From NCBI GenBank assembly GCA_033764435.1, contig JANRIX010000010.1, forward strand, positions 124,001 through 188,000: 64,000 nt of DNA. Reading direction: 5' to 3'. Numbering within the stretch: the first letter of the stretch is position 1; each line of letters starts with the position of its first letter. The notes below the pieces were generated by a model that ran no database searches, was not told the origin of the DNA, and saw nothing but the letters and a program-made list of their open reading frames with translations. The translations under genes were made by a program, and so were the position numbers. This document shows, piece by piece, positions 32,672 to 42,613 of the stretch. The DNA is from JAEUMY01 sp033764435. GTDB taxonomy: Bacteria; Pseudomonadota; Gammaproteobacteria; Burkholderiales; Usitatibacteraceae.

Positions 32672-33928
32672 ATGAAATCCCCCACCTACCTCATCCCCGG
32701 CCTCCGCACCCCCTTCTGTAAAGTCGACGGCCCGCTGAAGTCCCTCGACACCATCCAGATGTCCGTCCCGGTCGCACAGGCGATGGCAACGCAGGTGGAT
32801 CGCGCGGACCTGATGATCTGGGGCACGGTCATCCCGTCACTGCGCTGGAGCAATCTTGCGCGCGAGGTATTGCTGGATGCAAAGCTCGATGCCACCACGC
32901 CTGCCTATTCCACCGTGCAGGCGTGTTCGACCTCGATGGTCGGCGTGTTCGAAGCGGCCGGCATGCTGAATGACCACACTCAGCTCGCCATGGTGGGTGG
33001 CGTGGAAGCGATGAGCCGCGTCCAGATCGGCCTCACCCAGGGCATGAGCGACTGGTTGCGCGCGGTGATGCAGGCGAAGACGTTCGGGCAGCGGCTGGAT
33101 GCGCTCACCGGCATCACGCTGGGCCTCGACATCCCCAGCGTGAAGAACCGCGTCACGGGAAAAAGCATGGGCGAGCACTGCGAGGAGATGGCGCAGCTCT
33201 GGCAGATCAAGCGCGATGCGCAAGACAGGATTGCATTCGAGAGCCACAAGCGTGCCGTCGCGGCGATGTCGGCGGGCTTTTTTGATGATCTCGTCATCAG
33301 CGTCAACAGCACGAGCAAGGACGGCATTCCGCGTCCGGACACGTCGATGGAGCGGCTTTCCATGCTGAAGCCTGCATTCGACCGGTCCGGCGCCGGCACC
33401 ATCACCGCAGGCAACGCTTCGCCCCTCACCGACGGCGCCGCCGCCATCTGGGTGGCCAATGAAACCGGCATGAAGCGCATCACCGGCAATGCGAATATTC
33501 GCAATACCGTGAAGCTCCTCGACTACGAGATCGCCGGTGTGGACATCTTCAAGGAAGGCCTGCTCATGGCGCCCGCGTATGCGATTCCACGCCTGCTGGC
33601 CCGCAACAACCTGCGTCTGGACGGCATCGACCTCTGGGAAATCCACGAGGCCTTCGCGGCACAGGTTCTTTGCAATGTGACCGCGATCGAGAACGATGCA
33701 TTCGTTCGCGAGAAGGCCGGCGTGAACCACGACCTCGGCAAATTCCCCTGGGAGCGTCTCAACCCGAACGGTGGCAGTGTCGCCATCGGCCATCCGTTCG
33801 GCGCAACGGGTGCGCGCATCCTCTCGCAGGCGGCCAAGGAACTGGCGGCGATGGGTCCGGGCAAGCGTGCCGTCGTGAGCATCTGCGCCGATGGCGGGCT
33901 GGGCACCGTGGCGCTACTGGAAAGCTGA
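32672..33928 (+). CDS. acetyl-CoA C-acyltransferase (thiolase)
   Basis: A 418-residue thiolase. Nucleophile Cys85 in VQACSTSM, His in NPNGGSVAIGHPFGATGARI, and the second Cys in SICADGGLG, all in place. The length and CxxGGLG ending resemble FadI-type long-chain thiolases, but no partner fadJ gene is adjacent, so the pathway (fatty acid oxidation or another CoA-ester route) is not fixed. AAGGAG precedes the ATG. Palindrome copy at 33491 encodes ANIR. Confidence 0.93.
   Translation: MKSPTYLIPGLRTPFCKVDGPLKSLDTIQMSVPVAQAMATQVDRADLMIWGTVIPSLRWSNLAREVLLDAKLDATTPAYSTVQACSTSMVGVFEAAGMLNDHTQLAMVGGVEAMSRVQIGLTQGMSDWLRAVMQAKTFGQRLDALTGITLGLDIPSVKNRVTGKSMGEHCEEMAQLWQIKRDAQDRIAFESHKRAVAAMSAGFFDDLVISVNSTSKDGIPRPDTSMERLSMLKPAFDRSGAGTITAGNASPLTDGAAAIWVANETGMKRITGNANIRNTVKLLDYEIAGVDIFKEGLLMAPAYAIPRLLARNNLRLDGIDLWEIHEAFAAQVLCNVTAIENDAFVREKAGVNHDLGKFPWERLNPNGGSVAIGHPFGATGARILSQAAKELAAMGPGKRAVVSICADGGLGTVALLES
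33491..33502. repeat. GCGAATATTCGC palindrome, copy 17
   Basis: Exact copy in the thiolase gene, ANIR phase; 14 bp with flanks. Confidence 0.95.
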
Positions 33929-34011
33929 CCTTCAACCGCAGCTGACGGGACCGGGTCACGTGGGACGGATCGGGGTATCCTTGCTGCGAGCAGTCAATCA
34001 CCGCCCAGAAG

Positions 34012-35823
34012 ATGGCCGCCGCCTCTCCCAATCCCATTCCGCATCTGCCTGACGACAACGCCACGCCCGCCGCGACGCTGCATCATGCATGGGAAGCGCA
34101 CCTGGTACGGCCCGATGAGGCCTTCCGGCTTGCTGAGAAGGCCCTGATCGCAGGCAGCAATGCGCGGCAAGCCTTCATCGTCGCTTGGGCACGGCTCACC
34201 ATGGCGCTGGCGCGCTGGCGCTGGATCGGCGCCGACCCGACACTACTGGAGCAGGATTTCGCCGATGCCGAGCGGCTGATGCGCGAGCTGGGCGACGAGC
34301 GCGGTATCCGCTTGGCCGAACTGGGCCCTGCCGCTCTTCACTTCAAGCGTGGCGAGTGGACCGAATCGCTCGCCTACTACGAGGCACTGGTCGGGCGCTT
34401 CGACGTGAACCAGCTCGACGCGGACAACTTCTATCCGCTGTTCGGCCTCGCCACCAGCTACGTGTACTGCGGCAATCTCGCCGAAGGCCTGCGCTTCGGT
34501 TACGCCGGTCTGCACCTCGCCCAGCAACTCAACCTCGCGCCGCACCAGGCATCGATGGCGCTTCCGCTGGGCGTGGCGCTCATGGCCGTGCGCGATCCGG
34601 ACGAGGCCGCCACGATCCTCGAACGCGCCGAACTGATCTGCGAACAGATCGACAGCACCATGCTGCTCAAGGCTGTGCGCGCCAACCTGTCCATCGTGTT
34701 CCGTCGCCTCGGCCGGCTCGCCGAGGCCGAGGAGAGCATTCGCTGGGTGCTCGCGCAGCCGCCTGGCATGATCGGCGGCCAGCAGTTCGCCCATTTCACT
34801 GCCGCCGAGCTCTACATCCAACAGGGCCGCATCGACGACGCGGACGCCGAACTGATGCAAGCCATTCCGCTGGCCGGCGCGGTGCCCAGCCCGCTCGATG
34901 CGGCCAAGATTCACATTCTCAAGGCCATGATCGCGAGCCGTCGCCAGCAGCAGGACGATGCCATCGCGCAGTTCCAGCAGGCCGTGGCGCTGCTGCCCAG
35001 CGTGTCGGCGCTACGCCTCTCGGATCGCGCCACGGTGCACGAGGAATTCGCCGCAGCGCTGGCGGCTGCAGGCAGGTTTGAAGAGGCGTATCACGCCCAG
35101 CTCCGCTCCTCGCGCGAATATCTCTCCAACGTCAGCGTGCTCAATCGCGTGCGCCAGTTCTCGATGCAGGTGCGGCACGAAATCAATCGAGTTCGTGCGC
35201 AACTGAACGAGGAAGCGCGCGAGCGCCGCGATCTGCAGTCCTCCAACGCGCAGCTGTCGCTCGCCATCGAGCGCACGCTGCAGGAGGCCGAGCGCTTCCG
35301 TGACGAGGCCACCCACGATCCGCTCACCGGCCTGTACAACCGTCGCTATCTCGACGACGCGTTGCCGCGCCTGATCAAGCTCGCCCAGCAGAGTGCCACA
35401 CCGGTCGCCATCGCCTTCATCGACCTCGACAAGTTCAAGCGGGTCAACGACGACTACGGCCACGCGATGGGCGATGTCGTGCTCAAGGGCTTCGCCGATG
35501 CCGCACAGGAGCTGCTGCGCGGCTCGGACATCATTGGTCGCTGGGGCGGGGAGGAATTTCTCGCTGCCATCATCGGCTGCGGGCCGGCGGCCGCGGAAAA
35601 GCGCCTGGACGATCTGCAGCGCCGGGTGCGCGCGCTCGCGTTCAAGCACGACGATGCGTCGCTGCAGGGCATCACCTTCACCGCCGGCGTCGCCATTTAT
35701 CCCGAGGACGGCATCGAGCTCGAACAGCTCATGCGCCGCGCCGACGAGCGGCTCTATCGCGCCAAGAACGCCGGTCGCCAGCGCATCATCGCCGACGACA
35801 CGCTGCGGCTGTACGCACGCTGA
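34012..35823 (+). CDS. TPR-GGDEF diguanylate cyclase
   Basis: A 603-residue soluble protein. About 370 residues of helical TPR-like repeats, then a coiled coil (about 395-440, RAQLNEEARERRDLQSSN), then a GGDEF domain beginning DPLTGLYNRRYLDD. The active site is GGEEF at 512-516, and RGSD at 503-506 is a canonical RxxD inhibitory site five residues before it. It should make cyclic-di-GMP with product inhibition. The TPR part may bind a partner protein or peptide. No membrane helix is seen. Confidence 0.95.
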   Translation: MAAASPNPIPHLPDDNATPAATLHHAWEAHLVRPDEAFRLAEKALIAGSNARQAFIVAWARLTMALARWRWIGADPTLLEQDFADAERLMRELGDERGIRLAELGPAALHFKRGEWTESLAYYEALVGRFDVNQLDADNFYPLFGLATSYVYCGNLAEGLRFGYAGLHLAQQLNLAPHQASMALPLGVALMAVRDPDEAATILERAELICEQIDSTMLLKAVRANLSIVFRRLGRLAEAEESIRWVLAQPPGMIGGQQFAHFTAAELYIQQGRIDDADAELMQAIPLAGAVPSPLDAAKIHILKAMIASRRQQQDDAIAQFQQAVALLPSVSALRLSDRATVHEEFAAALAAAGRFEEAYHAQLRSSREYLSNVSVLNRVRQFSMQVRHEINRVRAQLNEEARERRDLQSSNAQLSLAIERTLQEAERFRDEATHDPLTGLYNRRYLDDALPRLIKLAQQSATPVAIAFIDLDKFKRVNDDYGHAMGDVVLKGFADAAQELLRGSDIIGRWGGEEFLAAIIGCGPAAAEKRLDDLQRRVRALAFKHDDASLQGITFTAGVAIYPEDGIELEQLMRRADERLYRAKNAGRQRIIADDTLRLYAR

Positions 35824-35844
35824 AGCGCGCTGTTGAAGGCGGCC

Positions 35845-37704
35845 CTACGGCGCCAGCCGCAGCGCCGCCGCAATGTCTGCCCACGAAACGTACTTGAAGT
35901 TCTGCGGCGCATCCGGCAGGCGCTTGAAGCCGTCTTGCACCACTAGGAGGCCCTGCGGAAAGCGCGGCCCGAGTGCGCGAGCCGTCACGTCCAGCCCATC
36001 CGTTTCCGACACCGCGTCAATGCCCGATTCGGCGTTGATGCCAATGCGGAAGGCACCGCGCAAGGCAAACGGCGGCAACGCATCCAGCACGATGAAACTG
36101 CTGTTGCCCTGACTCGACACAACGAGATAGCCCGGGGTAGCGGCATCGGCTCGATAGAGGGCCATGCCTTCGACGTCGGCCACCAGCGCCGGACCCACTG
36201 CCATCACGCGCTTCAGTGTTGCCGGTGCCGATGCGCGGGCATCCGCCGTCCAGATGCCGCTGCGCTCCTCACCCAGAAAAATCCGCTCTTCGCGATCATC
36301 GACCGCGCAGCCTTCCGGCTGGGTCGCCACCTTCAACCGGCGCACTTCGGTTCCGCTGAATTTGTCGTCTTGAAGATGGAGCCGGATCTGGCTGAAGGTG
36401 CCATCCTTGTCGTTGGCGAACACCTCCAGCCCGCCTGATTTGGGCTGGTACAGACAGACACCGTAGATGTCCTTCAGCGTGGTGGGCACGCGGCCCTTCT
36501 CGCTCACCCTGCCCTCGCCATCGATCGTGTACACGGCCAGCGCAGCTTCATCGCGCTGGGTCGCCACCGCGAGGTCCCAGCGCTTGCCGTTCAGGGTCAC
36601 GTTCTGGCGCACGTCCACGTTATTGATCCGGCCAGACTCCAGCAACTGCAGCTCACGGCCTTCGAGGTCGTACACCAGGAGCCCCTGCTTCTTGTTGGTT
36701 GCCAGCACGCGTGAGCGCTGTGGGTCAGACGGATGGATCCAGATGGCCGGATCATCGGCGGCATCGCCCAGGCGGGCCACCGGCGCCGTCTGGATCCGGG
36801 GCAGCACCACGGGCACCGGGGAGGTCGCAACGGCGCGCGCCGTCGACGCTTTCAGCGCGATGTTTCGTGATCGCCACGCAGCGTCATCCTCGCCCCGCAG
36901 CCACAACACTCTGCGCTGGGCTGATACGAGCTGGGTCGCAGCAGGCGCCAGCGCCACGCTTTCGGAGAGGCGCCAGGCGCGATCGGCTTTCGTGAAGCGA
37001 TGCAGGCGCTTCCCCGCGTCGTCCAGCAACAGGACCGAGCCATCGGCCAGCACCTCGGCCGCGCCGACTGGCGCACTCAACAGCCCGTGTGGTCTTGCCA
37101 GCGCCACGGGTGCTCGCGTCGGCAGCTCCTCGCTGGCGATCGCATAGGCCCAGAGCCCCAGTTTTTCCTCACTGGCGAACAGCGTGCCCGTCACATCATC
37201 AACGCGGCAATGGCTCATGCCCGCGGGCAGTGCCAGCGTGCGCAGCCGCTGTGGCGCGGGGCCGGCGAGCAACCACTGCTCGGCAACGCCGCTCTCCGCG
37301 ACGAGGAATAGATGGTCGAGCCGCTGCGCGTCGCGATACAGACACAGCGTCTCGACCGGAATCGTCGGCGTGGGCAGGGGCAATGCCACGGGCTCCGCAC
37401 CCGCGACCAGGCGAAACACTACCGGCACCTGGCGCGCATCATCCAGCGCAGCGACCAGCGCACCGCCGGGCAGGGGGCGCGCGTCGATGCGCTCGCCCTT
37501 CAGCGCCACGCCGGTGCGTTCCACGCCGCCGGCATCCACCAGTTTCAAGCGGCGTTTCTCTTGCAGTACCCAGCCGCCCTCGGGCAGCGCGATTGCCTCC
37601 CGGGCGTCGGCGGAAGGCGTGCGGGCGGTCGCCGACGTTGCCAAGGTCACACAGAGCAGGACTGCGGCCAGGCCCGCTGGCCCAGCGAATATTCGCATTC
37701 TCAT
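35845..37704 (-). CDS. beta-propeller phytase-like protein (two propeller halves)
   Basis: A 619-residue exported protein (signal peptide LAAVLLCVTLATSATA). The C-terminal half, from about residue 300, is a 3-phytase domain: DDPAIWIHPSDPQRSRVLATNKKQGL, NNVDVRQNV, YGVCLYQP, VEGMALY, with Asp/Glu residues that bind calcium. The N-terminal half looks like a degenerate second propeller. Phytases release phosphate from inositol phosphates. It is 7 bases downstream of a TonB receptor gene. Codons 4-7 (RIFA) are the palindrome; the signal peptide begins right after it. The start may be 37704 or 37698. Confidence 0.88.
   Translation of the reverse strand: MRMRIFAGPAGLAAVLLCVTLATSATARTPSADAREAIALPEGGWVLQEKRRLKLVDAGGVERTGVALKGERIDARPLPGGALVAALDDARQVPVVFRLVAGAEPVALPLPTPTIPVETLCLYRDAQRLDHLFLVAESGVAEQWLLAGPAPQRLRTLALPAGMSHCRVDDVTGTLFASEEKLGLWAYAIASEELPTRAPVALARPHGLLSAPVGAAEVLADGSVLLLDDAGKRLHRFTKADRAWRLSESVALAPAATQLVSAQRRVLWLRGEDDAAWRSRNIALKASTARAVATSPVPVVLPRIQTAPVARLGDAADDPAIWIHPSDPQRSRVLATNKKQGLLVYDLEGRELQLLESGRINNVDVRQNVTLNGKRWDLAVATQRDEAALAVYTIDGEGRVSEKGRVPTTLKDIYGVCLYQPKSGGLEVFANDKDGTFSQIRLHLQDDKFSGTEVRRLKVATQPEGCAVDDREERIFLGEERSGIWTADARASAPATLKRVMAVGPALVADVEGMALYRADAATPGYLVVSSQGNSSFIVLDALPPFALRGAFRIGINAESGIDAVSETDGLDVTARALGPRFPQGLLVVQDGFKRLPDAPQNFKYVSWADIAAALRLAP
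37685..37696. repeat. GCGAATATTCGC palindrome, copy 18
   Basis: Exact copy at the very start of the phytase gene, RIFA phase. Confidence 0.95.
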
Positions 37705-37711
37705 CGCACGC

Positions 37712-40300
37712 TCAGAACAGGTTGATCTTGACGGTGAACTTGTATGTCCGGCCATACTGCTCGTACTGTGCGTTCTGGCCCGTATTGCCCTGGTACACAT
37801 AGTACTTCTCGTTGTTCAGATTCAGCCCCTCGAAACCCAGTTGAATCTGCTTCGTGAGCCGATAGCGCAGCTGGAAGTCCACCTGCGTCTGGCTGTCCAC
37901 GGTGAGATCCTTGCCAGCGTCAAGCACATCTCCCACTTCCAGCAGATACGGGGACTTGCGATTGGCCGCAAGACGCACGCTCAATGGCCCGGCCTCATAG
38001 CCCAGCGAGACATTGAACACGCGGTCAGACTGGCTGGGCAGCGCGATGCGGCGCTTCACTGTGCGCCCGCCATCGACGCGGGCGATGTCCGCGCGCGAGT
38101 CGACGAACGTGGCATTGGCGCCCAGCACCAGACCGTTGAACGGCGAAGGCAGGTTGGTCAGCGCCTGCGTCCAGGACAGCTCCAGGCCATGCAGGCGGGC
38201 GGTATCGCCGTTGACGAACGTGACGGCCTCGTCGAAGTTGGTAAAGCCGGGGGAACCCGCCACATCTGTCTGGTAGATGAAGTTCTTGATGCGCTTGGCG
38301 AACACGTAGGCCGACACGGCGCCCACCTCGCCCAGACGGCGTTCCACACCGAGGTCAAGGTTGTTCGACTTCAACGCCTTCAGATTCGGGTTGCCGAAGC
38401 TGGCCTCGTCGCCATCGATGACAAAGCCGGGCGCCAGCTGTCCGAAGCTCGGCCTCACCACCGATTGGGTCAATGCGGCCCGCACGGCCGTTTCCTTGTC
38501 GAGGTCATAACGCAGGTGCAGCGCGGGCATCCAGTCGGACTGGCTGCGGCTGGCGCGCACCGGCGCGAAGTTGCCATCGGTGATGCCGGTGCCATCCGCC
38601 TCGAAGCGGGTACGCTCATGGCGCACGCCGGCAGTGACGAACAGCGGCGAGAGATTGAACGTGCCCATGAGATAGGCAGCGTCGATGCGCTCTTTCATGG
38701 TGTAGTCGTCGATGGCCGAATCCTCGTCCTCGCGGAAACCCGCACGATTGATGCCGGCAATGCGCGACAGCACACTGCCCGCATCAATGCCGGGGCCGAA
38801 AGCACCCAGGCGGTAGTCCGGGCTGCCGGTGGCAAAGCTGGAAAGACTGGACGAGCCCGGCACATCATCGGCCCCGATTTTCCAGATGTCGGTGTCATTG
38901 GTTTTGGTGCGGCGCGAGAGCTTGCCACCGAACTTCAGCTCCACATCCGTCAAACCCAGCTGCATGCGGCGCGAGAAGTCCAGCTTCACATGGCGCTCCG
39001 TGTCCTTGGCGCTGTTGGCTTCGAGTTCGATCTCATCGAGCTCATATGCAGATGCATTCAGGATGGATGTCGGGCCGATGAGCGAAGGCTGACGTCCATT
39101 GGTGAAGCCGGTGTTGGCAAAGTCATCGTCGCCTTCGAACACCGCTCCACCGATGCTCTCCGGCGTCTTCTCGGTCGCTCGGCTGGCGCCCAGCGCCAGA
39201 TTCACTTTCCAGTCGCCAAATTTCTGCTCGCCGCCCAGCACGAATGAACGGATTTTCTGCGTCTCCACCCGGGCTTTCAGTTCGCGCACCGCCTCGGCAT
39301 CGCCCAGCTCGCCGCTGGCCTGCGCGTCAGCAAACTCGATGGCATGGGCGTTGCGCACCTCGTCATCGCTGAATTTGCTCTGAAAGGCGCGCAGGAACCA
39401 TTTGCTGTCGGTTGTCGGGCGAAAATCCAGGTTTACCGAGAAAGCTTCGCGTTCGCGGGTGATTCGGTAGTCGCGACGCTCGAATTCCTCCAGTTTGCCG
39501 TCATCCCATGCGCCGCCGGTCTCCACGTTCTCCGACCCGAACTTGCGCTTGTCGTAACTGGCGCCCAAGGCCACACCGAACTTGCCGTCCATCAGGCGGT
39601 CCGCGAACAGGGCGGTGGCCTTCGGTCCGTTCTGCCTGGTGTTGTCATCGCGGCTGCCGCCGGCTTCGGCGTTGAACACGCGCCCGGGCAGGTCAAATGC
39701 GGAAAGGGTCTTCACTTCGATCGTGCCGCCCAGCGAGTTGGCGTCCTGATCGGGGGTCAGCGTCTTGCTGACCTCCAGCGAGCGAATGAGTCCGGCGGGC
39801 AGCACGTCGAGCATCACGCCGCGGCGGCTGGATTCGGGCGCGGGGACCAGCGCGCCATTAATGGTCACACTGTTGAGATCGGCGCCCAGTCCGCGCACGC
39901 TCACATAGCGGCCCTCGCCCTGATCACGCTCAACCGAGAGGCCGGGAATGCGCGCCAGCGCTTCGGCAGCGTTGGTGTCAGGCAGCTGGCCGATGTCGTC
40001 GCTGGACACCGCGCTCACGATGTTGTCCGCATCTTCCTGGATCTTCAGCGCCTTGCGAATATTCGCACGCTGACCCGTGACGACGATGCGCTCGATGGGT
40101 TGCGCTGTCTTCGCCGCAGGTGCGCTGTTGCCGGTCGCCGGTGGCGGGGTCGTGGCCGGCGCGGGCGGGGTTGTCTGCGCGCCGACGCCCATCGCGGTCA
40201 ATGCACTCAGCGTCGACAAGACACCGACAGCCATGCTGGACAAGCGCGGCCGCAATGCGGCGCGAGGACAACGGGTGGAATTCTCTTTTTGGCGGCGCAT
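37712..40300 (-). CDS. TonB-dependent outer-membrane receptor
   Basis: An 862-residue receptor. Signal peptide, a proline/alanine linker, TonB-box-like IERIVVTGQ, plug domain (DIGQLPDTNAAEALARIPGLSVERDQGEGRYVSVRGLG) and a 22-strand barrel ending in KFTVKINLF. The TonB receptor-phytase pair suggests uptake of an inositol-phosphate or a metal complex of it. The ATG at 40300 gives the best signal peptide; the frame extends 44 codons upstream without support. Palindrome copy 40055 encodes ANIR immediately after the TonB box. Confidence 0.94.
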   Translation of the reverse strand: MRRQKENSTRCPRAALRPRLSSMAVGVLSTLSALTAMGVGAQTTPPAPATTPPPATGNSAPAAKTAQPIERIVVTGQRANIRKALKIQEDADNIVSAVSSDDIGQLPDTNAAEALARIPGLSVERDQGEGRYVSVRGLGADLNSVTINGALVPAPESSRRGVMLDVLPAGLIRSLEVSKTLTPDQDANSLGGTIEVKTLSAFDLPGRVFNAEAGGSRDDNTRQNGPKATALFADRLMDGKFGVALGASYDKRKFGSENVETGGAWDDGKLEEFERRDYRITREREAFSVNLDFRPTTDSKWFLRAFQSKFSDDEVRNAHAIEFADAQASGELGDAEAVRELKARVETQKIRSFVLGGEQKFGDWKVNLALGASRATEKTPESIGGAVFEGDDDFANTGFTNGRQPSLIGPTSILNASAYELDEIELEANSAKDTERHVKLDFSRRMQLGLTDVELKFGGKLSRRTKTNDTDIWKIGADDVPGSSSLSSFATGSPDYRLGAFGPGIDAGSVLSRIAGINRAGFREDEDSAIDDYTMKERIDAAYLMGTFNLSPLFVTAGVRHERTRFEADGTGITDGNFAPVRASRSQSDWMPALHLRYDLDKETAVRAALTQSVVRPSFGQLAPGFVIDGDEASFGNPNLKALKSNNLDLGVERRLGEVGAVSAYVFAKRIKNFIYQTDVAGSPGFTNFDEAVTFVNGDTARLHGLELSWTQALTNLPSPFNGLVLGANATFVDSRADIARVDGGRTVKRRIALPSQSDRVFNVSLGYEAGPLSVRLAANRKSPYLLEVGDVLDAGKDLTVDSQTQVDFQLRYRLTKQIQLGFEGLNLNNEKYYVYQGNTGQNAQYEQYGRTYKFTVKINLF
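40055..40066. repeat. GCGAATATTCGC palindrome, copy 19
   Basis: Exact copy in the TonB receptor gene, ANIR phase; 14 bp with flanks. Confidence 0.95.
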
Positions 40301-40572
40301 GACGGACTCCCTTGATTTCGGAAAGCCCGGACTCTGGCGGCGCGACATTTCAACTCCGTTACGTGTGCTGTCACAGAGCCTCGAAGACACCCCATGCCGC
40401 GCGTCGGGAGCCGACATTTGAGCCCATTGCACCCACGCTCCGAGTCACGGAATGATCGTGGGATACCCATCGACGACCAAGCATGAGCCGTTTGCGCCCC
40501 CCTCGCGCCGGCTGACTTCGCGCTGTCATCCATTTTTCATAATCTGCCGCATCCCTTTCGATTGCCGCCGCC

Positions 40573-41487
40573 ATGCTTGCCCTGCACCGCACACCGCTCT
40601 GTATCACGCTGCTCGCTTTCGTCCTGATCACCGCACTGTTCGCCACGCTGGGCGCGACGAAAGGCGCGGCGGAATGGAAGTTCCTCGACATCGTCGGTGA
40701 AGGTGGCATCGCCCTGCTGGCGGGCATCTGCCTGGTGATGATGTGGGCCAGCCGTCCCGCCGGGCCGGTCACCTCGCTGCTCACGATCGGCCTTGCAGGG
40801 ATCATGCTGGGTGCGTGGACCGACTGCCTTGACGAGTTCTTCAAAGTGGGTGCCAACCAGAGCTGGGACAGCTGGCTGGAGGCGGTGCTCATGCTGGGCG
40901 GTGCCATCACGTTGACTGTCGGCCTCTACTTCTACCGCTTCGAACAGTTGAGTCTGAATGCGCATCTGGAGAAGCGCGAGCGCCTGTTCCGCGATCACCG
41001 CGCCTTCGACCGTGTCACCCAGGTGGCCAACGCCGACTACCTGCGTCGTCAACTGCGTGCGGAGACGGCGCCAGGGCGCGAGCCGGCCGCATTGGTGCTG
41101 CTTGACCTCGACCGCTTCCACCTCGTGAATCGGGCGCACGGTCCGGCCGAAGGCGACCGCGTGCTGCAGGGCGTGACTCAATTGTTGCTGCTCAACGTGC
41201 GCACCGGCGACCTCGTGTGCCGCTATGCCGGCGACCGCTTCGCCGTGCTGCTCCCGGCGACGACGCCCCAGCGGGCCATGCGCCTTGCCGAGCATTTGCG
41301 GCGCGTCATCGAGCAGTGGCGCCACCATCCCCGAGACGGGACACCACCCCTCGCGCTGTGCGCGCGCCAGGCCAGCTGCCGCGTGGAGGGCGATGTCGAT
41401 GCACTCCTCTCGAACCTGGACCGAATGCTGGACGAATCAAGCAACACCCGCGTGCCCCATCGGGCCGTGCACTCCGCTCACGCCTGA
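40573..41487 (+). CDS. membrane protein with degenerate GGDEF domain
   Basis: A 304-residue protein. Four hydrophobic helices (about 10-28, 39-58, 65-85, 98-118), a coiled linker (LEKRERLFRDHRAFDRVTQVANADYLRRQL) and a GGDEF-fold domain whose active site reads AGDRF (219-223) instead of GGDEF. RTGD (210-213) keeps the RxxD position five residues before it. An inactive cyclase that senses cyclic-di-GMP at the I-site is plausible. It ends 8 bases before the AraC gene, so they are probably one operon. Confidence 0.85.
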   Translation: MLALHRTPLCITLLAFVLITALFATLGATKGAAEWKFLDIVGEGGIALLAGICLVMMWASRPAGPVTSLLTIGLAGIMLGAWTDCLDEFFKVGANQSWDSWLEAVLMLGGAITLTVGLYFYRFEQLSLNAHLEKRERLFRDHRAFDRVTQVANADYLRRQLRAETAPGREPAALVLLDLDRFHLVNRAHGPAEGDRVLQGVTQLLLLNVRTGDLVCRYAGDRFAVLLPATTPQRAMRLAEHLRRVIEQWRHHPRDGTPPLALCARQASCRVEGDVDALLSNLDRMLDESSNTRVPHRAVHSAHA

Positions 41488-41495
41488 TCTTCGTC

Positions 41496-42521
41496 GTGGA
41501 ACCGCGCACCTATCGCCTGGCCGGCGAACGCTTCATCGCCGGCCTGCACCAGCCGGCGCTGGTGTACGAGTTCGGCTTGCGCTCGGAGGCCGACCCGGGA
41601 CATCTGCTGCGGGATTGCGAGTTTGACCCTGCGGCGCTGCGCGATGCCGAATCCAGAGTGTCGCCGGCGGAATTGCTGAAGATGATCGGCAACACGGCAC
41701 GCGCAGTCGCTCAGCCGGACACGAGTTTTCTGCTCGGACAGCAATGGCTGCCCGGCCACTACGGGCCGGCGAGTCATGCCCTGGTTCACGCCGGCTCGCT
41801 GGGCGATGCACTGGCCATTCTCTGCCGCCACCACGCGACCTTGACGCCACTCTTGCGACCCCGCCTGCTGAACGAAGGCGATCACGCTGTCCTTTACTGG
41901 ACCGACAGTTTCGGCTCGCCCGCCCTGCGTCCGCTGCTGGTCGAACTGCACATGAGCGCGGTCACGGCCATGTGCCGCTGGCTCGCGGGTGAACGGCTGC
42001 CCTGGCGCTTCTGCTTCAATCGCGCCCGGCCGCGACATGCCGAACAGCATGCCGTGCATCTGGGCAGTGCGCTGCGCTTCGACTGCCAGCTTGATGCGCA
42101 AATCATTGACGCCGACTGGTTGCGCCGGCCGTGGCCCCGCGCGCAGATCGGTGCCATGCAGGCTTCACTGCATGGCGCCGAGGCTGATGCCGAGGCACGC
42201 GACAGCCTGCCCTCATGCCTCTATGACCACCTGTTGGCGAATATTCGCACGCCGCCCACGCTTGAAAGCACGGCAACCGACTTTGGCATCAGTCCGGCAA
42301 CGTTGAAGCGCCATCTCATGCAGCACGGCACGCACTTCCAGGCGGAGCTGGACCTGGTGCGCGCCCATGTCTCGATCTACCTCATGCAGATCAGGGGGCT
42401 CGACAACGAGGCTGTGGCGGATCATCTCGGCTTTCATGACGCCCGCAACTTCCGCCGCTCGTTCATCCGCTGGACCGGGCTCACGCCTCGCGGGATGCGC
42501 AACACGCTCTTGCCGGCCTAG
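41496..42521 (+). CDS. AraC-family transcriptional regulator (GTG start)
   Basis: A 341-residue regulator of the type with an N-terminal arabinose-binding-like domain (PAELLKMIGNTARAV...LGQQWLPGHYGPASHA) and two C-terminal helix-turn-helix motifs (LESTATDFGISPATLKRHL; EAVADHLGFHDARNFRRSFIRWTGLTP). The frame is open upstream inside the preceding gene; GTG 41496 gives the family's usual length. A palindrome copy at 42237 reads LANIRT just before the first HTH. Confidence 0.88.
   Translation: MEPRTYRLAGERFIAGLHQPALVYEFGLRSEADPGHLLRDCEFDPAALRDAESRVSPAELLKMIGNTARAVAQPDTSFLLGQQWLPGHYGPASHALVHAGSLGDALAILCRHHATLTPLLRPRLLNEGDHAVLYWTDSFGSPALRPLLVELHMSAVTAMCRWLAGERLPWRFCFNRARPRHAEQHAVHLGSALRFDCQLDAQIIDADWLRRPWPRAQIGAMQASLHGAEADAEARDSLPSCLYDHLLANIRTPPTLESTATDFGISPATLKRHLMQHGTHFQAELDLVRAHVSIYLMQIRGLDNEAVADHLGFHDARNFRRSFIRWTGLTPRGMRNTLLPA
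42237..42248. repeat. GCGAATATTCGC palindrome, copy 20
   Basis: Exact copy in the AraC gene, ANIR phase. Confidence 0.95.
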
Positions 42522-42561
42522 GCCCATCGGCCTGCAAAAAAAGTCCGCAAAATCCCCAAAA

Positions 42562-42590
42562 CCCTACCAAGCATGGTGGGGTTTTTTTTC
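42562..42590 (+). terminator. rho-independent terminator after the AraC gene
   Basis: CCCTACCA pairs with TGGTGGGG and is followed by a run of eight T. Related hairpins occur at 45452, near 54384 and at 60582. Confidence 0.8.
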
Positions 42591-42613
42591 TTGAACCGGT
42601 CCAGAATCGGGTC

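Noticed and set aside
33883..33910. Thiolase C-terminal CADGGLG as a broken active site
   Set aside because: FadI-type thiolases have a very similar CxxGGLG sequence with the catalytic Cys in place, so the enzyme looks intact.
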